Source of the DNA: Epiperipatus broadwayi
Lineage: Eukaryota; Onychophora; Udeonychophora; Euonychophora; Peripatidae
Length of the DNA: 64,000 nucleotides
Direction: 5' to 3'
Assembly: GCA_028023455.1 (NCBI GenBank)
Contig: JAQFVV010012530.1
Span: 1,488,001 to 1,552,000, forward strand
Each line of letters starts with the position of its first letter. Positions within the stretch are counted from its first letter, which is position 1. Under the pieces are notes generated by a model, which saw only the letters and a program-made list of their open reading frames with translations, had not been told where the DNA came from and ran no database searches. The position numbers and the translations under genes are program-made. Shown here piece after piece: positions 12,173 through 24,832 of the stretch.

Positions 12173-12638
12173 TGTGCAAACGACATTTTACTGTTTTTAC
12201 AAGGATTCTCTGTAAACTTGGTTTTGCGCGTGAAATCGGGAAAAACTCTGCTGAAAAGAATAATTTTTTGAAGTTGTGTGCAGTTCAAAACCATAGGGAA
12301 GCATGTGTGATGACATGACATTTCTTAATATGTAATACTAATTCCACTACGTTTTCTAAAAAATTTCTGACAATGAATTTTTGAAGAGTTTTGCCTCTTT
12401 CAAATATGGCCACCATCAAATCAGACCATAGCGAGAATTCAATAGCGCTCACTAGAGGAATATGGTTGAAATGCAATGGGCATAGTATTTCATTACATCA
12501 TCGTAGAATACATCGCCCTCAGGCAGTCTGTTACGGCTCAAACAACACCTATTATAGTGTCAGCTACTAAGGCCTAAACGCTCTAATGGGAGGAAAAATA
12601 TATATACTGACCTTAAAACCTCTGATAAGTCCCAAAGT

Positions 12639-14968
12639 TTGGATTACAACAATAAACCCTCCAAAGAACCTAAGAATAAATCTACAACGGTAGAAAGCAT
12701 TTCAAATAATCACAACCCGATAATAAAATCTATGCTAAAATCGAAACACTATCACGTGAAAGGGGAAAATAATTCGAAATTATCTAGTGATTTCCAAATT
12801 GTAAATGCTAAGATTGCAACCCCTAATGAACCTAAAAATAGCGGTGAAAATGTTCGAAATGATCATACCGTTAAAAAAAGTATAATTCCGCTCATAAACT
12901 CGCGAAACAACGGGAAAACTTTGCAACAGGGGAAAAATGATGATTCCCCAATTACAGCCTCAAACAAAAAAATGAATCACTTAGAGAATACCAAAACTTT
13001 ACAAACACCATCAAAAACTAATCTATCTCCACTAAATAATCCAGAACTGGGAAAACAGATTAACAACAATAATTTATATAATAACACAAATCTAAATCTC
13101 ATAAAATCTCCAAAACATTTAAAGGAAAATAAAAATTCCAAAACTACTATAATTAAACCAAATCAGAAATCGACCATAAACCATAATGATATGCACTCTC
13201 CCATTCCAAAACAATCTTCACTAAGTCACCTAGAGTTTGACAAATTCAATATCACAAGCCCTGAATACAGGGATTCAAACCAACTACCTCACAACTCTGA
13301 GCATAATAAAACAACAAGCCCAATGATGAATGAAATGACATATGCAAACAAGGTCAGAGCTAACATAATAATAAATACACATCATCAAACATCACAACCT
13401 GATAAATACATGGAAGCAATTCGACTTTTACAAGAAATAGAAACAGAACAGTCTACATCAAACTATTCTAATCCTCAAACAACATCTACAGATAATCCTA
13501 CTTGTGATATTCAGAACCATGAAATAATAAATGAACAGTTTAACCAAACCATCCCATTGCCACTCCACAAATCTCTTCTCAACTATTATAATGAGTGTTC
13601 TCTCATACTTTCCACTACAGATAACTGTTTAAATCTATACACATTCCCTACATCATCCTGAACATGTAAAGCACATGGCTGGTGGAAATCGATCCATAAG
13701 ATCCTCTTTCATCCAAATGAAAGATATCTTATCATCCAGTTCACAAACCAACAAGTTAAAGCTGCCTTTAGAAATAGTCATAAACTCCTAAACAACAAAT
13801 TTCTTGTCTACATTGACCTCAACCGCCCAGTTGTTTTAACAGGGCGAATTCAAAAATGTACCATGGACTTTGAAAAGGCAGACCTTCAGCGCCACTTCAA
13901 AGACTATGGCACCATTACCAAATTTCAATACCTAGTAGCAGACAACGATGATCCCACAGTATACATCAACACTGCACAATTTCAGCTAGTTCTTAAAAAA
14001 GGAATTCCATCTCAATCAGTCCCATCTCTAATTCAACATGGCGAATCTCCACTCAACATCATCTTTCGTGGCCTTCCACCCCAATGCTTCCATTGCAGGC
14101 AGAGAGGCCATCTAAAAAAAGATTGTCAAGAGAGAAAATGCATAATTTGTGGAGAAATTCGGTACAAATTCCACAAATGTGATAGCGATCAAGAAAATCA
14201 ACATCTAACAAATACATACCCAAGTCTCAAGCAACAATATATCACTAGCAATACCACAGATCACACTACATCATCATCAAAAATTCCTAATGATAAAACT
14301 TCCTTGGAAACAGAACAATTTCAACTCACTCCTGAACAGCTGCATACCAATGACAATTGTGTATCATCATCAGATACAGCAACAATCAGCCAAACAGACA
14401 TGGACACCGATGTTGAACAAAGCGACACTACAGTGGCCAGCAACAGAATTCCACGTAAAAGAAAACATAAAAAAAAAAAACAATAGCTCTGAACAATCAC
14501 AAGAAAGTAGCAATAGCAATGAATGTGACAATCTTCGAGATGCAACAAAGACTAATATTCCCCTACCAAATAGACCTTGTGAAAAAAAACGAAGAGACCG
14601 TTTCTCCAAAAGTCACAAGTTCATATAACCTCACAAATGAAACAAAAACAATAGACCAAGATAACAACATACAACTGATTGACCCTTTGTCTCAAAATAA
14701 AGTGGCCTCATGTCAACATGAAAATGATAATGAACGCTTACTGATAGACTTATCTCCATCATTGTGGCCTATTCCTGAACCTATTCCACCAGACCTCAAC
14801 TTATCTAAGAACCTAATACAATCTGAACCTTATCATCACCCCACCAATTTGATGCTGGAACAGAATATTATGGTCTTAGAAACTGGATCACATTCCAATC
14901 AGGCAAACTCTCCCACACGAGAAAGCGGTTTCACTATCAATGATGACTTTCAACATAACATCGATTAA
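12639..14968 (+). pseudogene. LINE ORF1: nucleic-acid-binding protein with zinc knuckles, broken
   Basis: ORF1 of non-LTR retrotransposons binds the element RNA. The frame is open from inside the target duplication with no nearby ATG; TTG at 12639 is the first start-like codon. An Asn/Ser/Lys-rich N-terminal half runs to an in-frame TGA at 13659-13661. The same frame continues through an RRM-like region (about 13700-13960) and two CCHC-type knuckles, CFHCRQRGHLKKDC and CIICGEIRYKFHKC (about 14086-14173), to a stop at 14484-14486. Similar Ser/Asn-rich sequence then continues in the next frame after an A run at 14470-14480, and in the third frame after a second A run near 14582-14589, ending at 14968. 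The ancestral ORF1 therefore probably overlapped ORF2 by 29 bp. Confidence 0.75.
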
Positions 14969-17900
14969 CGTCAGAGGCATGAACTCCCTTGCCAGAATCC
15001 AAGCATTATCATTCTGGCTTAAGCATAATACACCTGATGTTCTTTGCCTCAATGAAACAAAACTTCACACTCTATCTGACCAAAATATCATACAGAGAAT
15101 TCAAAAATTTGGATACTTCCATTATTCCTTCTCCTCCTCTGCATCTGGTGGAGTAGCAATTCTTTTTAATAAAAAATCTAAAATAACCTTTTTCAAAATA
15201 ATTCATATAGACTCTAACTGCCTCATAGCCATTATACAGGTAAATGGATAGACACTTAACATAATAAATGTTTACATGACCAAAGCATCAGATATAATCT
15301 ATAGAATCATCCACACTATCAACGCGGTCTTAAGAACTAACCCTTTTCCTGCATTGATGTTGGGTGACTTTAATCATACATATGATTCTTTTGAAAGGAG
15401 TCACTTAAAATCACTGAGCAACACCTTTACAAGTGGAAGACAGCTATTTGATGTGTCTGCCTTCTCATTCTATTCATCACGGTTTAAGTCCCTCATTGAT
15501 CTTTTATACTTCTCTCCTTCACTTGCTCCCTTCATTGAAGCTAACCTGTGGCCTGTTGTCTTTACAGACCACATGGCACTAGAGGTCCTTATCAGAATTG
15601 TGGATAACACACATTCATATGGCAACATTCCACGAACAATGAGGATCCTCACAAAGGAATCTGCCACTATACAACTCATCTCTGAGGTTTACATATCATT
15701 CAACTCTGCTAATATAAACACACTTTCACCATGTGATAAATGGAATAACTTCATAAATATTCTACAATCACATATTCATAAATGCACTCAACATAATAAA
15801 GGTCCCCTCAAATTACTAAGTCAATTAGACAAGATAGCCGACACACTTAAACATTTGCCCATACAAAGGCAAAATATCCAAGAAATTACTCGCCTTAAAC
15901 TACAATACAAAGCTACCCAACAATCCCTGGCTGAATACCTATCAATTAAACGAGCGCGCAGTTACTTAGCATATCAACACTGCTGGACTCGAGGTTACAT
16001 CAGATGGGCCCTAGGATCCAACCAACAAAACAAGGCACCCTCATCGATCAAGATACACAGTAAACAATATATCGGCCTCTCCATGCTTTCCAAAATAAGA
16101 GACTTTTACAAAAGAAAATTACAACCTATTGGTGTCACTAACATCCGTAGAGTTTTTGTTACTAACAACCCTATGGAACATAACATCACAGATGGTGATA
16201 TTCTCGACAAACTGCAATCACTCCCAGAAAGTGTCCATCCTGGCATGCATGGAATTCCCAGATTTCTACTTTTACACCTAAGAGCTTTTACTATCCCAGT
16301 AATCCACGGAATGATAGACCTCATCGCCACTGGAAGTCATCACCTAATAAACCTATGTCCCATCTCTATGGTACCCTTTTTAAAGAAGCGAGATGCACAA
16401 CCAGATCTCAATAACCTGCGTCCTATCTCGATGATTCCTCTATTGACAAAGATCATCGAGAGCATCATTAAAGACAAGATTCAATATAACATAATTAAAC
16501 AACTTTCGCGCTATCAATTTGCAAAAAAAGGCACTTCAACATCTGACGCTGTCAGCCGCTTCAGACTTCTGGTCGATCATGTGCGGAGACAAAGGAAGTC
16601 CCGGCCCATTGCAGTCCAACTTGATATAGCTGGGGCATTCGACTCCGTGAGAATTGATGTTCTTCTCAGTGTTCTGGAACAGCTAAATGTACCACCCGTA
16701 TACATTCAAATGATTGAGAACCTTCTTTACAATCGGGAAGTGTTCTTGTCCCTAGATGGTCGCATTGCCCCGGGTTTTATGCCCTACATCTCCATCCCCC
16801 AAGGTTCTCCCCTGAGTGCACTTCTCTTTGCTGCCTATATCAATCCAATGCTGTTGAACATCGAGGCCACGTTTTCTGGTATCGCTGTTCCACTACTTAA
16901 TGAGAACATCAATCACATCTCCTATATGGATGATGTAGTTGTGTTTCTTTCATCCCATGATGAACTGGGTAAGCTAAAACAACTTCTTGATCACCATGCC
17001 AAATTATCTGGTTTCCTTGTCAACCCCAAAAAATCAGCTATTTGGTCAATTCTTACTGGCCAGAAGATCTCTGGTGGATTTGAAGCAGCACCACAGAAAT
17101 TTCTAGGATTTCACCTATCAAAAACACCCACGGTGATGCGTAAAGAGATACAGGACTCATTATTAGAGAAAATTGAAACCACAATCGCATCTTTGTCAAA
17201 AATATACCTTTCCCTATTTGGGAAAGTAGCCCTTTTAAATGCTCTCATTCTTCCAAAAATAATATACTATTTGGCAGGGTTCATCCCCACCAAGGTATTC
17301 ATCAACAAAGTAGAAACCGCCTGTAGAAAACTGTGTTGGGCGGGCCGATCACCCGTAATTAGCTTGAGAATCCTCCAAAAGCCCAAAACTTTAAATGGTC
17401 TCTCACTACACTCGCTAACTATATTCAACTTACAACGCATCCATAATGTACTATACAACATCTTCAAGGAAAATGAACGTGCTCAATGCCACTTTCCGGA
17501 AAAGGACATTCAACCTACTGATCGGCCACCCCCCAGAGGACGTGCCTTGCTCCTTCAACAGCAGATCAACTTTATCTTTGATAACATCAAACCAACATCA
17601 ACCCTATTTCAAAGAAAACTTGCGTATTGGGAAGTGTTTGATCTTCTTGACCATCAAAAACAGAGGATCCCCAGCTGCCTTTCAATCAACATCCCTCGAA
17701 TGATAAGGATGACCAAGCTCTGGAAGTTGCCACCAAAAATCGTGGACTTCCTATTGAAATCGAACCTGCATGCCCTCCCAACAAATGCCTTCCTCCACTA
17801 TAAAAGGGGGCAAGATATTGACCCTAATTGTACATTGTGTCAAAGACAGGAAGAGACTACCGATCACTTCCTCTTCGAATGCATAACTTTGAACAATTTA

Positions 17901-18164
17901 AGAACTCATTTTCAACAAAACATGACAAGAAATCAAATTGAAATGAACCTCAAGACAGCAATTGAAAAGGGCATATTCTCTGAGATCCGGCTTTCGGCCA
18001 TAATTAACTTTTCCATCTGGGCATTGTGCTGTAACCAGGCTGAGACCTTGAATAATATATTCACAGCGTTTTGCCAAATACTAAACAAGGAAAGGGATAG
18101 AGATATGCGCACTGCTGACCCCTTCACAGCTGCACAAACCTGGGACTCCATTGCAATTGGATAG
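14940..18164 (+). pseudogene. LINE ORF2: endonuclease-reverse transcriptase, one in-frame stop
   Basis: ORF2 nicks target DNA and reverse-transcribes the element RNA. It starts ATGATG at 14940. The apurinic endonuclease shows ITSINVRG, CLNETKL, LGDFNH and the final TDH. A single TAG at 15249-15251 interrupts the endonuclease in frame; one base change from TGG would explain it. The reverse transcriptase (about 16340-17100) has NLRPISMIPLL, QLDIAGAFDSV, IPQGSPLSALLF and ISYMDDVVVF. A C-terminal finger follows, CTLC plus a distant H and C (about 17827-17884). Total length is about 1,075 codons, normal for the group. The catalytic Asp pair is intact, so only the stop and the ORF1 breaks argue against activity. 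Confidence 0.88.
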
Positions 18165-18479
18165 AGCTCCCTGCAACTTTGCTGTTTATTGGGTGGCTGT
18201 TGCTTTTCATCATTTCATAAAACTCAAACACGGATATTAATACTACCTACTAACAGCATCTCATTTTAATCTTCCCTGCTATGAACTTTAGACAAATTGG
18301 GTTTCTATGGTCTATTTTTGGAACAACATACAAGTCACAAAAGTTTCCTGTGCAAACATTAACTCAAATATATCCTTTTTTTATTTGCATGCTATTTCAT
18401 AATCATTTACTTGTTTTTTTTTTACTTTTTGGTCTGTATTTCTATGGTCTAAATGTACAATAAATTTGGTTTTTGAAAG
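18165..18479 (+). other. LINE 3' UTR
   Basis: 315 bp after the ORF2 stop, T-rich, with AATAAA near 18460 and ending TTGGTTTTTGAAAG directly at the target duplication. There is no poly(A) tail, which suggests that 3' end recognition uses the terminal sequence. Confidence 0.7.
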
Positions 18480-20217
18480 ATAGTGTCAGCTGTAAGTTAA
18501 GGCTGCTAAGATGGTATATTGATGTGCGTTGTGTGAAAAACAATGCCATCAAGCGGTGGGGTTCAGTATACATACTATTACCAATAAATATTAGTAAATT
18601 ACACTTATCTCCAATAATATATTATTTCAACCAAGTAAATCTCTTTTCCGCTTTCCATTTATATAATACATGCACATACTGGCGCTATTTGTAGCTACTT
18701 GAAAATATAAAAATAATAATAATATTAAATATCAAGTTGGAAAAGGAAATGAAACTCTTTTATTCAGTTTACCTATGTACATGTGTTTTACTGGGCACCA
18801 CTAGGCTGTCTAAACCTAGATAAAGATATATCATCTTTATTCATAGTGTACCTGGTTCAAACCCACTTAATACACTGAGTTGAAAATGACATCCTTATAT
18901 TTTAGCTGGTCAATAAAACTACAAGATCACAAAAACATAAGTTCTCATTTAATACTTTTACAAGTGTTACCAGCTCAGCTCTAAGTATATAGATTTACAG
19001 ATGAATAGATGCTCTTGCTAATGTCTCACAAACATAGTGGAGACCATTATTTATATATGGCCATTAAATACTATTTATTTAATTTATTTATCAATAATAA
19101 TACAACGATGATGATAATGGTGATGATGATAATTCCCACAAACAGCTTTTGCAATTAACTCACAACAACTAATTTAGCCTTTTTTTTTTTTTTATAAATC
19201 GATGATTACTTACTTAAAACATTATTATATTTAAACTGGGATTTAATTACTAATATTTACCAGTGATAATGATGGTCATAACCAATCTCACAACATAAGA
19301 TTTAGCTCTTATAAATTTAGTTATTTACCTGAAACACCGTTATATTTAAACCAAAATTAACCATTAATATTCGTTAGTGATGATGAATGATCATAATTAA
19401 ATGATAAAATTAAAAAATAATACTAATAATAATAACGCAAATGCCAAATATTATATAATTATATTTATTAAAATTCTTCCTTTTAATAAACAAATTTATA
19501 ATTATCTAATTGACTGCTATTATTATATCCATTAATCAATACATTCTTAAAATAAAACATCAAATACTGTGTGTCTAAATAAGATTAAATATATGTGTAT
19601 GTTCCTATCCATTTAAAATAAGCTGGTTAAAGTAAAACATTAAAAAAAAATTCCATATTTCTTCCAGCTTTGTCCAAGTTTTTCCCACCAAGAATCACTG
19701 TCATTTTAGAAAGAAAACAGAATTCAAAACTGCTGACACTTAATGGTCAAGTAACAAAAAAAAAATTAATTGCTCCATCTATTTTGTCAAACATCCTTCC
19801 TTTTGACAATTTGAAATTCAGACAACATAAGAAAAATAATAAAATCAAAATTTATGTGTAATTAAAAAAATTGTCTGTCTCTATTTAACACATTCATACT
19901 TTCCTTTCAGACACGTATGCTTTACAGGCTATAAATTTGTTGACTTATAGATGTGACCCTTTAAACCATCCAGTCTATAGAGCCTGTTTTATTTTAAAGA
20001 AAAATAAGCTATATAATGATACTGCTTTATTTAATATATAATAGACTAGTGCAACTATCTATCTTCTCTTATAATATTCATTTTCTCACTACTGCTTACT
20101 AATAAATATTACTTATCAATATTTATAATATGCACACACACAAAAATATATATAAAAAAAATTTTTTTTTCTTTAATTTAATAATATATGGATGTGGGAA
20201 TGGGATTCAATTCCTAC

Positions 20218-20656
20218 AAAATCTGATTGGCTGTCTGAGGGACAACGGTAGGTGCATGCGAAAGACTAGCAACCTTTCAATTATTACTAATTTAATAACA
20301 ACATGCGATTTAGACATGTTATTTACATACGTTGCTGATAAATTATATTAACATCTAGAAAATTGCGGTGTAGTAAATCTAAGATTTCGCGCTGTAATAT
20401 CGTAAATTAAAAATTCAGTGAGTAATAAATGAATATGTTTGTATCTTCAAGCTTTCAGGCCAAGATGCTTAAGACTGGCTTATATATATAAAAAGTTAAA
20501 TAGAGAAAAGGTGGTATCATCCTTTTCTTATCAAAATCTCTGTCATGTGTCAAGGCCTGATCGTTCTTAAGACAGCTGTTTAAAATCTGATTGGCTGTCT
20601 GAGAGACAACGGTAGGCGCATGTGAAAGACTAGCAACCTTTCAATTATTACTAATT
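20218..20656. repeat. 75-bp direct repeats 364 bp apart
   Basis: AAAATCTGATTGGCTGTCTG and the following 'acaacggtagg...gaaagactagcaacctttcaattattactaatt' occur at 20218-20292 and 20582-20656 with about four differences. The spacer holds a TATATATAAAAAG box and inverted 'aagatgcttaagac'-like pieces. It may be part of an LTR or of an unknown element. No coding region was seen. Confidence 0.6.
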
Positions 20657-22309
20657 ATATATATATATTGTAAAAGGATGGGGTTCTTTGTGGTAATCTG
20701 GGTAATGGTCATACCCGAGATGATGTCAACCAATATGTGAACATCCATAGTCCAAGTTGGGTAGGTATTTCTAACTCAATGGAAAATCAGGGTTTAAACC
20801 ATCAGGGATCTCAGGAATTGTTTGGTCATCCTCAAGAGAAAAAAAAAAATATAAAATTTCATGTCAAAAGGATGAGGATGACAGATCACTGAGAAATCAG
20901 CACAGTTAATTCCTTAGAGTAACTATAAATATAATTAACCATACATCAACCACCATTATCAATAAATAAAAGTAAGTATAAGTAATACTAAAAAAAAACC
21001 ATTCATCATCATGAATGATCCATCAATCAAACTACATCCACAGTCAATCTTGTGACTGGATTTGAACAATAAAAAATATAAATCAACAGTCAATCTTATG
21101 ACAGGATTGGAAATGGGTCTTCTGTAGACCAGGTTAACTATTTAGCCCATGCCAGCTTGTGGCAGATTATTGAAACCATTAATTTGGATGCACCCCTTAA
21201 GAGCTAATTCATCAGAATACATAACCAAAAAAATCTAAACAATAATGCTGGGATTTTAAATCATGCTGATCATCATCAATGCTCTGGCCACTTACTACCA
21301 TTAATGTAGTGGCTAACAATAAACTTAATTTCTAATAAGACTAAACTAAAATTTAATTTTATGCGCCAACCAGGAAGATGATGATCGATTATGACTGGAT
21401 GCCCAAAAGCAATAATGTACATCCCCATTAATATAATCAGCCATTATGTTCAAATCTAACTTAATGAAAACACAAACTCTAGTACTGTTATGGTGACCTA
21501 AAGAATGATGGAATACAATTTTTAACAATTGAATATAAGTTTATTAACAATAAAAAAAATAAAATTAAGATCTCTAGAATGTAGTTCTACACTTAGAAGT
21601 CTTCTGATTTTGATTAACATACAATAAAAAACTATCACATTTGTGATTTACAAAATTACCTGCAAAATACAAGTTATTATTATGGTTTATATATATGTTC
21701 TATTTGACAAGCATTGCTAATTTCTGAACATATTTGACTCGTTACAAATAAACATTTTTAGTTGTCACTTTTAAATGATATAAAATTCATGGGTTTACAT
21801 ATATGTTCTAATAGGTTTACTTAAAACCCATTCAGCACACACGCATGTGGCTTGATATAAAATGAACATGTTTGAATTGACATTTAATAAATAAAAAATT
21901 AACTTTACATATGTGATGTAATGGGCCGGTTGTTTGTATACAGATAGGGGAGAACTCATCTAACTACAGACATCAGACTTTGGGTCTTTGGTAGGGTTCT
22001 TGTGGTGATGTGATAAGGTATCTAACCCTCAACCATATCCAATCTCTAATATGCTAGCTCAGTTTTCCCTATTAAATTCAGATGTGATTTGGATTAGTTC
22101 ATCTATATCTCTTTCCCTTTCTAACCATGTTATGCACCAGTATTCAAATTCAGGGAATAATCGTGTTTGACTCTCTTCAGGGATGGAATCAGTTAGGGAA
22201 AATTAACTGTTATATTCCTATGTCGATGGCAATCTTCTCATACATGTTGTATTAATTTATCCTATTGACAACTGAATGAAGCCAAAGAACTCCATTCATT
22301 TGAGGAGCA

Positions 22310-22527
22310 GAGCCAAAGTGTTTTGGAAACTCAGGCCAAAGGAAATCATCCGGAAAGCAGCAAGCTGTTATATGTGTTGTGGGAATTGAACCATATATGC
22401 TGTGTTGGAGTGTATCAATAACTATTCGCTACTAATAACATTTCATCATTATTCAAGTCTGTATCTAAATTTACTATTTATTGATTTATTTGTTGGTACT
22501 CTGAATGCCTGCATTCGAATAACAACA
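22310..22527 (+). mobile_element. LTR-like fragment (copy 2)
   Basis: Homologous to 6515-6758, with 'gtgttttggaaact', 'cggaaagcagca', 'gtgtatcaata', 'atttgttggtactctgaatg' and a GCATTCGAATAACAACA end. The ACAACA terminus fits an LTR 3' end. Upstream (21900-22300) is unlike copy 1 and unassigned. Confidence 0.4.
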
Positions 22528-23601
22528 ATTATGTTTAAATTTCTACTATTATTGCATTTAATTTATTATATTTTAATGACAGAATTACTATAATAATAAA
22601 TATTTGTTTATTTTGTTATGTCTATGAATACATCCTAAATTACTCAAAAGTTAAAAATCATACTTAATAAGTTTTAAATATAATTAGTAGATACTGTTTC
22701 ACAATAACTGATGGTTTTATTTACTATACTAGAAAAACATTATTTTCAAACTGAAAGTCATACATATTAATCTAATGAGGTAAATACTTAAAAACTATTA
22801 TATAATTACACTAATATTTATATTGAAATTTTTATTGTCAGTATGTCAGTATTTTTGGACAATGACTTTTTTTGGCAATTGTCTTTTGGAATTCCAACTT
22901 TCTGTATGTGATGTGATTTAAAAATTATTTCTGTGCATATATTATATACCTATAAACCATATTAACATCTCACTACCATTATATATAATAATTATCTTAT
23001 TTACTTTTTGCTTCTTGTTACCAATTCATTTTTACAGTCTTGATTTATTTCTTTTTTTGTCTCCTATCCAATTTTAATAAGACTTTTTTTGTTAGTTCTA
23101 CCAATTCTTTCTCATATACAGGCATCAATAAAAAAATCATGAAATCCCTATTTCTTTCACTCCTGCTTATTTTTAAATTTATCCTGCTCTCCATATAATT
23201 AATCCTGAATGAAGTTTCACATTCAGCACTTCGAAAATAAAGGTTCAATGTCCACAGATTCCTATTCTATCTTCTTTTTATGCTATCTAAAGCTTCCTAT
23301 CTGTTATCATATATCCTTTCATATATTCTTCATTCTTGTAATTTTTCAAAGCATTTATTTTTATTGACATTCATTTATTTCATTTCTTATATAAATACAA
23401 GAAAATAAATTATCTAGCTATTAACTATACACATTATAAACCTTTCTTGCCCCGACTCATTTGCAGACTTTTCCATACAATCCAATCAAATAATTTTTTT
23501 TTTTACTACATAATAGTCAGTATTTTAGACACTGCCTGATATTCAACAATGAATTAATCTAGTAATAAAATTGCAAAGTTTATTGTTGTTTGTGTACTTA
23601 C

Positions 23602-23704
23602 ATGATGCAAAGCTGTCTTCTCTTGAATCAGATTTCCATTCACATAAACTTGTGCATCTCCTACTGATGACACTTCAACTGTATCTTCATTACATGTGAA
23701 AAAG
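23602..23704 (-). CDS. KIF28: Kinesin-3 exon: central FHA domain
   Basis: A 103-bp exon that completes the Cys codon of the FHA His-Cys pair. It reads NEDTVEVSSVGDAQVYVNG, then a loop and TALHH. The VxVNG element is the classic FHA beta-strand and turn around the conserved Asn-Gly, and ALHHGD is finished by the next exon. The acceptor is ATGTTTTAG and the donor GTAAGTA is near ideal. It ends in phase 0, matching the exon at 8436. The flanking introns are roughly 10.5 kb on the upstream side and 15 kb on the downstream side. Confidence 0.92.
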
Positions 23705-24832
23705 CTAAAACATTATCAAAATATTTAAATTGACTCAAGGATTACAAATTCAATTCATTAAAAAATTATTTCTCAATTAATTAATTCATTCTACTCTTTT
23801 AGAAATATTCTAAATGCAACAATTATTGTGAAAAAACATTCAAATACAAAAACTCTTGTTTTTTAAAAAAATTTTTTTTTGTTGAAACTGAAATATATTT
23901 AAAGTTAAAAGTATTGAAAGCTTCAACTTGAAAAAATAACCTATTATCCTTGGAATCAGCAAGCTAATTAATGATTTTAATAAACTATATAAAAGGTCAG
24001 GGATGTTTCTGAGTGAACTCTGCAATGATTAGATTCTGAGCTGTGGACATGTTTTTTGATCATAGAAAGTCATACAAAAGACCATTCAAAGAGAATTCAA
24101 TATTTATTTTTATTCAGTCAACTCATAATTAAGCATTCAGTCATCTAATATTTGGTATTTATGTTTGTTGCAGATAGAAAATTCAACCAGAGAGAGTAGT
24201 TCAATAATTTCTTTGGCTGGTTCTAACAATAAATGCACCAATAAGGCAAAAACCTTCCCATTCAATCTTTAGAAATAAGGAAAACAAGATGCTGATGTCA
24301 AAAAGAGTTTTTCATTACAGTGCCCAATTGCAAAGATGATAATCCAAGTTTATCATTATAGTTTCCCCAAGACATCTGGCTAAGGGCCACTAGACATGTA
24401 TCTGCAAATGACCTGCCAAAGATTTAGGATGGAATCGTAAGTTATAATTTATTACCTCTGTATCAAGGAATTTCTTTATTATGCCCAGAACTGATCTACT
24501 TCAATGCCCTGGTGCCTGTTTCCTATAATCAAGATCAAGGAATGTCATTAATTGACAGAACTGACCTGCAAAGATATTAATCATAAATCACACAAGCATC
24601 TTCAAATTACCATGCTAAAAAAGTGAATTATATTTTAAATCAATAGTAGACTTTACAATTTAAAGAAAGAAGTTGATTTGTAAAAGTGCTAGGAATGGAT
24701 TCAAGTACATGAAAAGTGACAAACCATGTTTGTCCACAAATAAAACAATATAGGTAAAAAATTTCATCATTTGTATTTGAAAAGATTAAATTTAAAAAGT
24801 AATAATCATTATTATTTTCAATTACTAACTAT

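Larger units (their letters stand above)
12566..18479 (+). mobile_element. Full-length Tx1-like (L1-group) LINE with 12-bp TSD
   Basis: The element is flanked by the direct repeat ATAGTGTCAGCT (12554-12565 and 18480-18491), which sets both ends. It carries an ORF1 with zinc knuckles, an ORF2 with endonuclease, reverse transcriptase and a C-terminal CCHC finger, and a 315-bp 3' UTR ending AATAAATTTGGTTTTTGAAAG without poly(A). Assignment to Tx1/L1 rests on the YMDDVVVFLSS catalytic box, the GKVALLNALILPKI region and the LPTNAFL...CTLC finger. It has two in-frame stops and two A-run shifts, so this copy is dead but young. It sits inside the TIR element at 10610-18582. Confidence 0.85.
10610..18582. 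mobile_element. TIR element (about 2.05 kb) interrupted by a LINE
   Basis: The left end (10610-10684) and right end (18513-18582) are inverted copies: both show GGTAATAGTAT, ATACTGAA, TTGATGG and GCACATCAATATACC in the same order. Removing the nested LINE at 12566-18479 and one copy of its target duplication leaves about 2.05 kb with no credible protein. The inside has repeated 'cataatattacggtaaa' motifs and T-rich blocks (10730-11760) and a 91-bp tandem duplication. It is probably a non-autonomous DNA transposon. A target duplication was not identified. Confidence 0.6.
8437..23601 (-). other. Kinesin intron of about 15 kb, dominated by nested elements
   Basis: Holds the 67-bp retroposed insert (9064-9130), a LINE relic (9400-10000), the TIR element with nested LINE (10610-18582), direct repeats (20218-20656) and an LTR-like end (22310-22527). 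Unassigned parts are 8437-9047, 10000-10609, 18600-20217, 20660-22300 and 22530-23601. They are AT-rich with a short GAT-repeat patch near 19105-19132 and nothing else recognised. Confidence 0.6.

Noticed and set aside
14321-14609. Minus-strand open frames opposite LINE ORF1
   Set aside because: Shadows of the plus-strand LINE coding sequence.
23045-23248. 67-residue minus-strand frame with KELVELTKKVLLKLDRRQKKK-like end
   Set aside because: Somewhat protein-like composition, but no recognised domain, no good splice sites checked out, and its position does not fit the kinesin phase.
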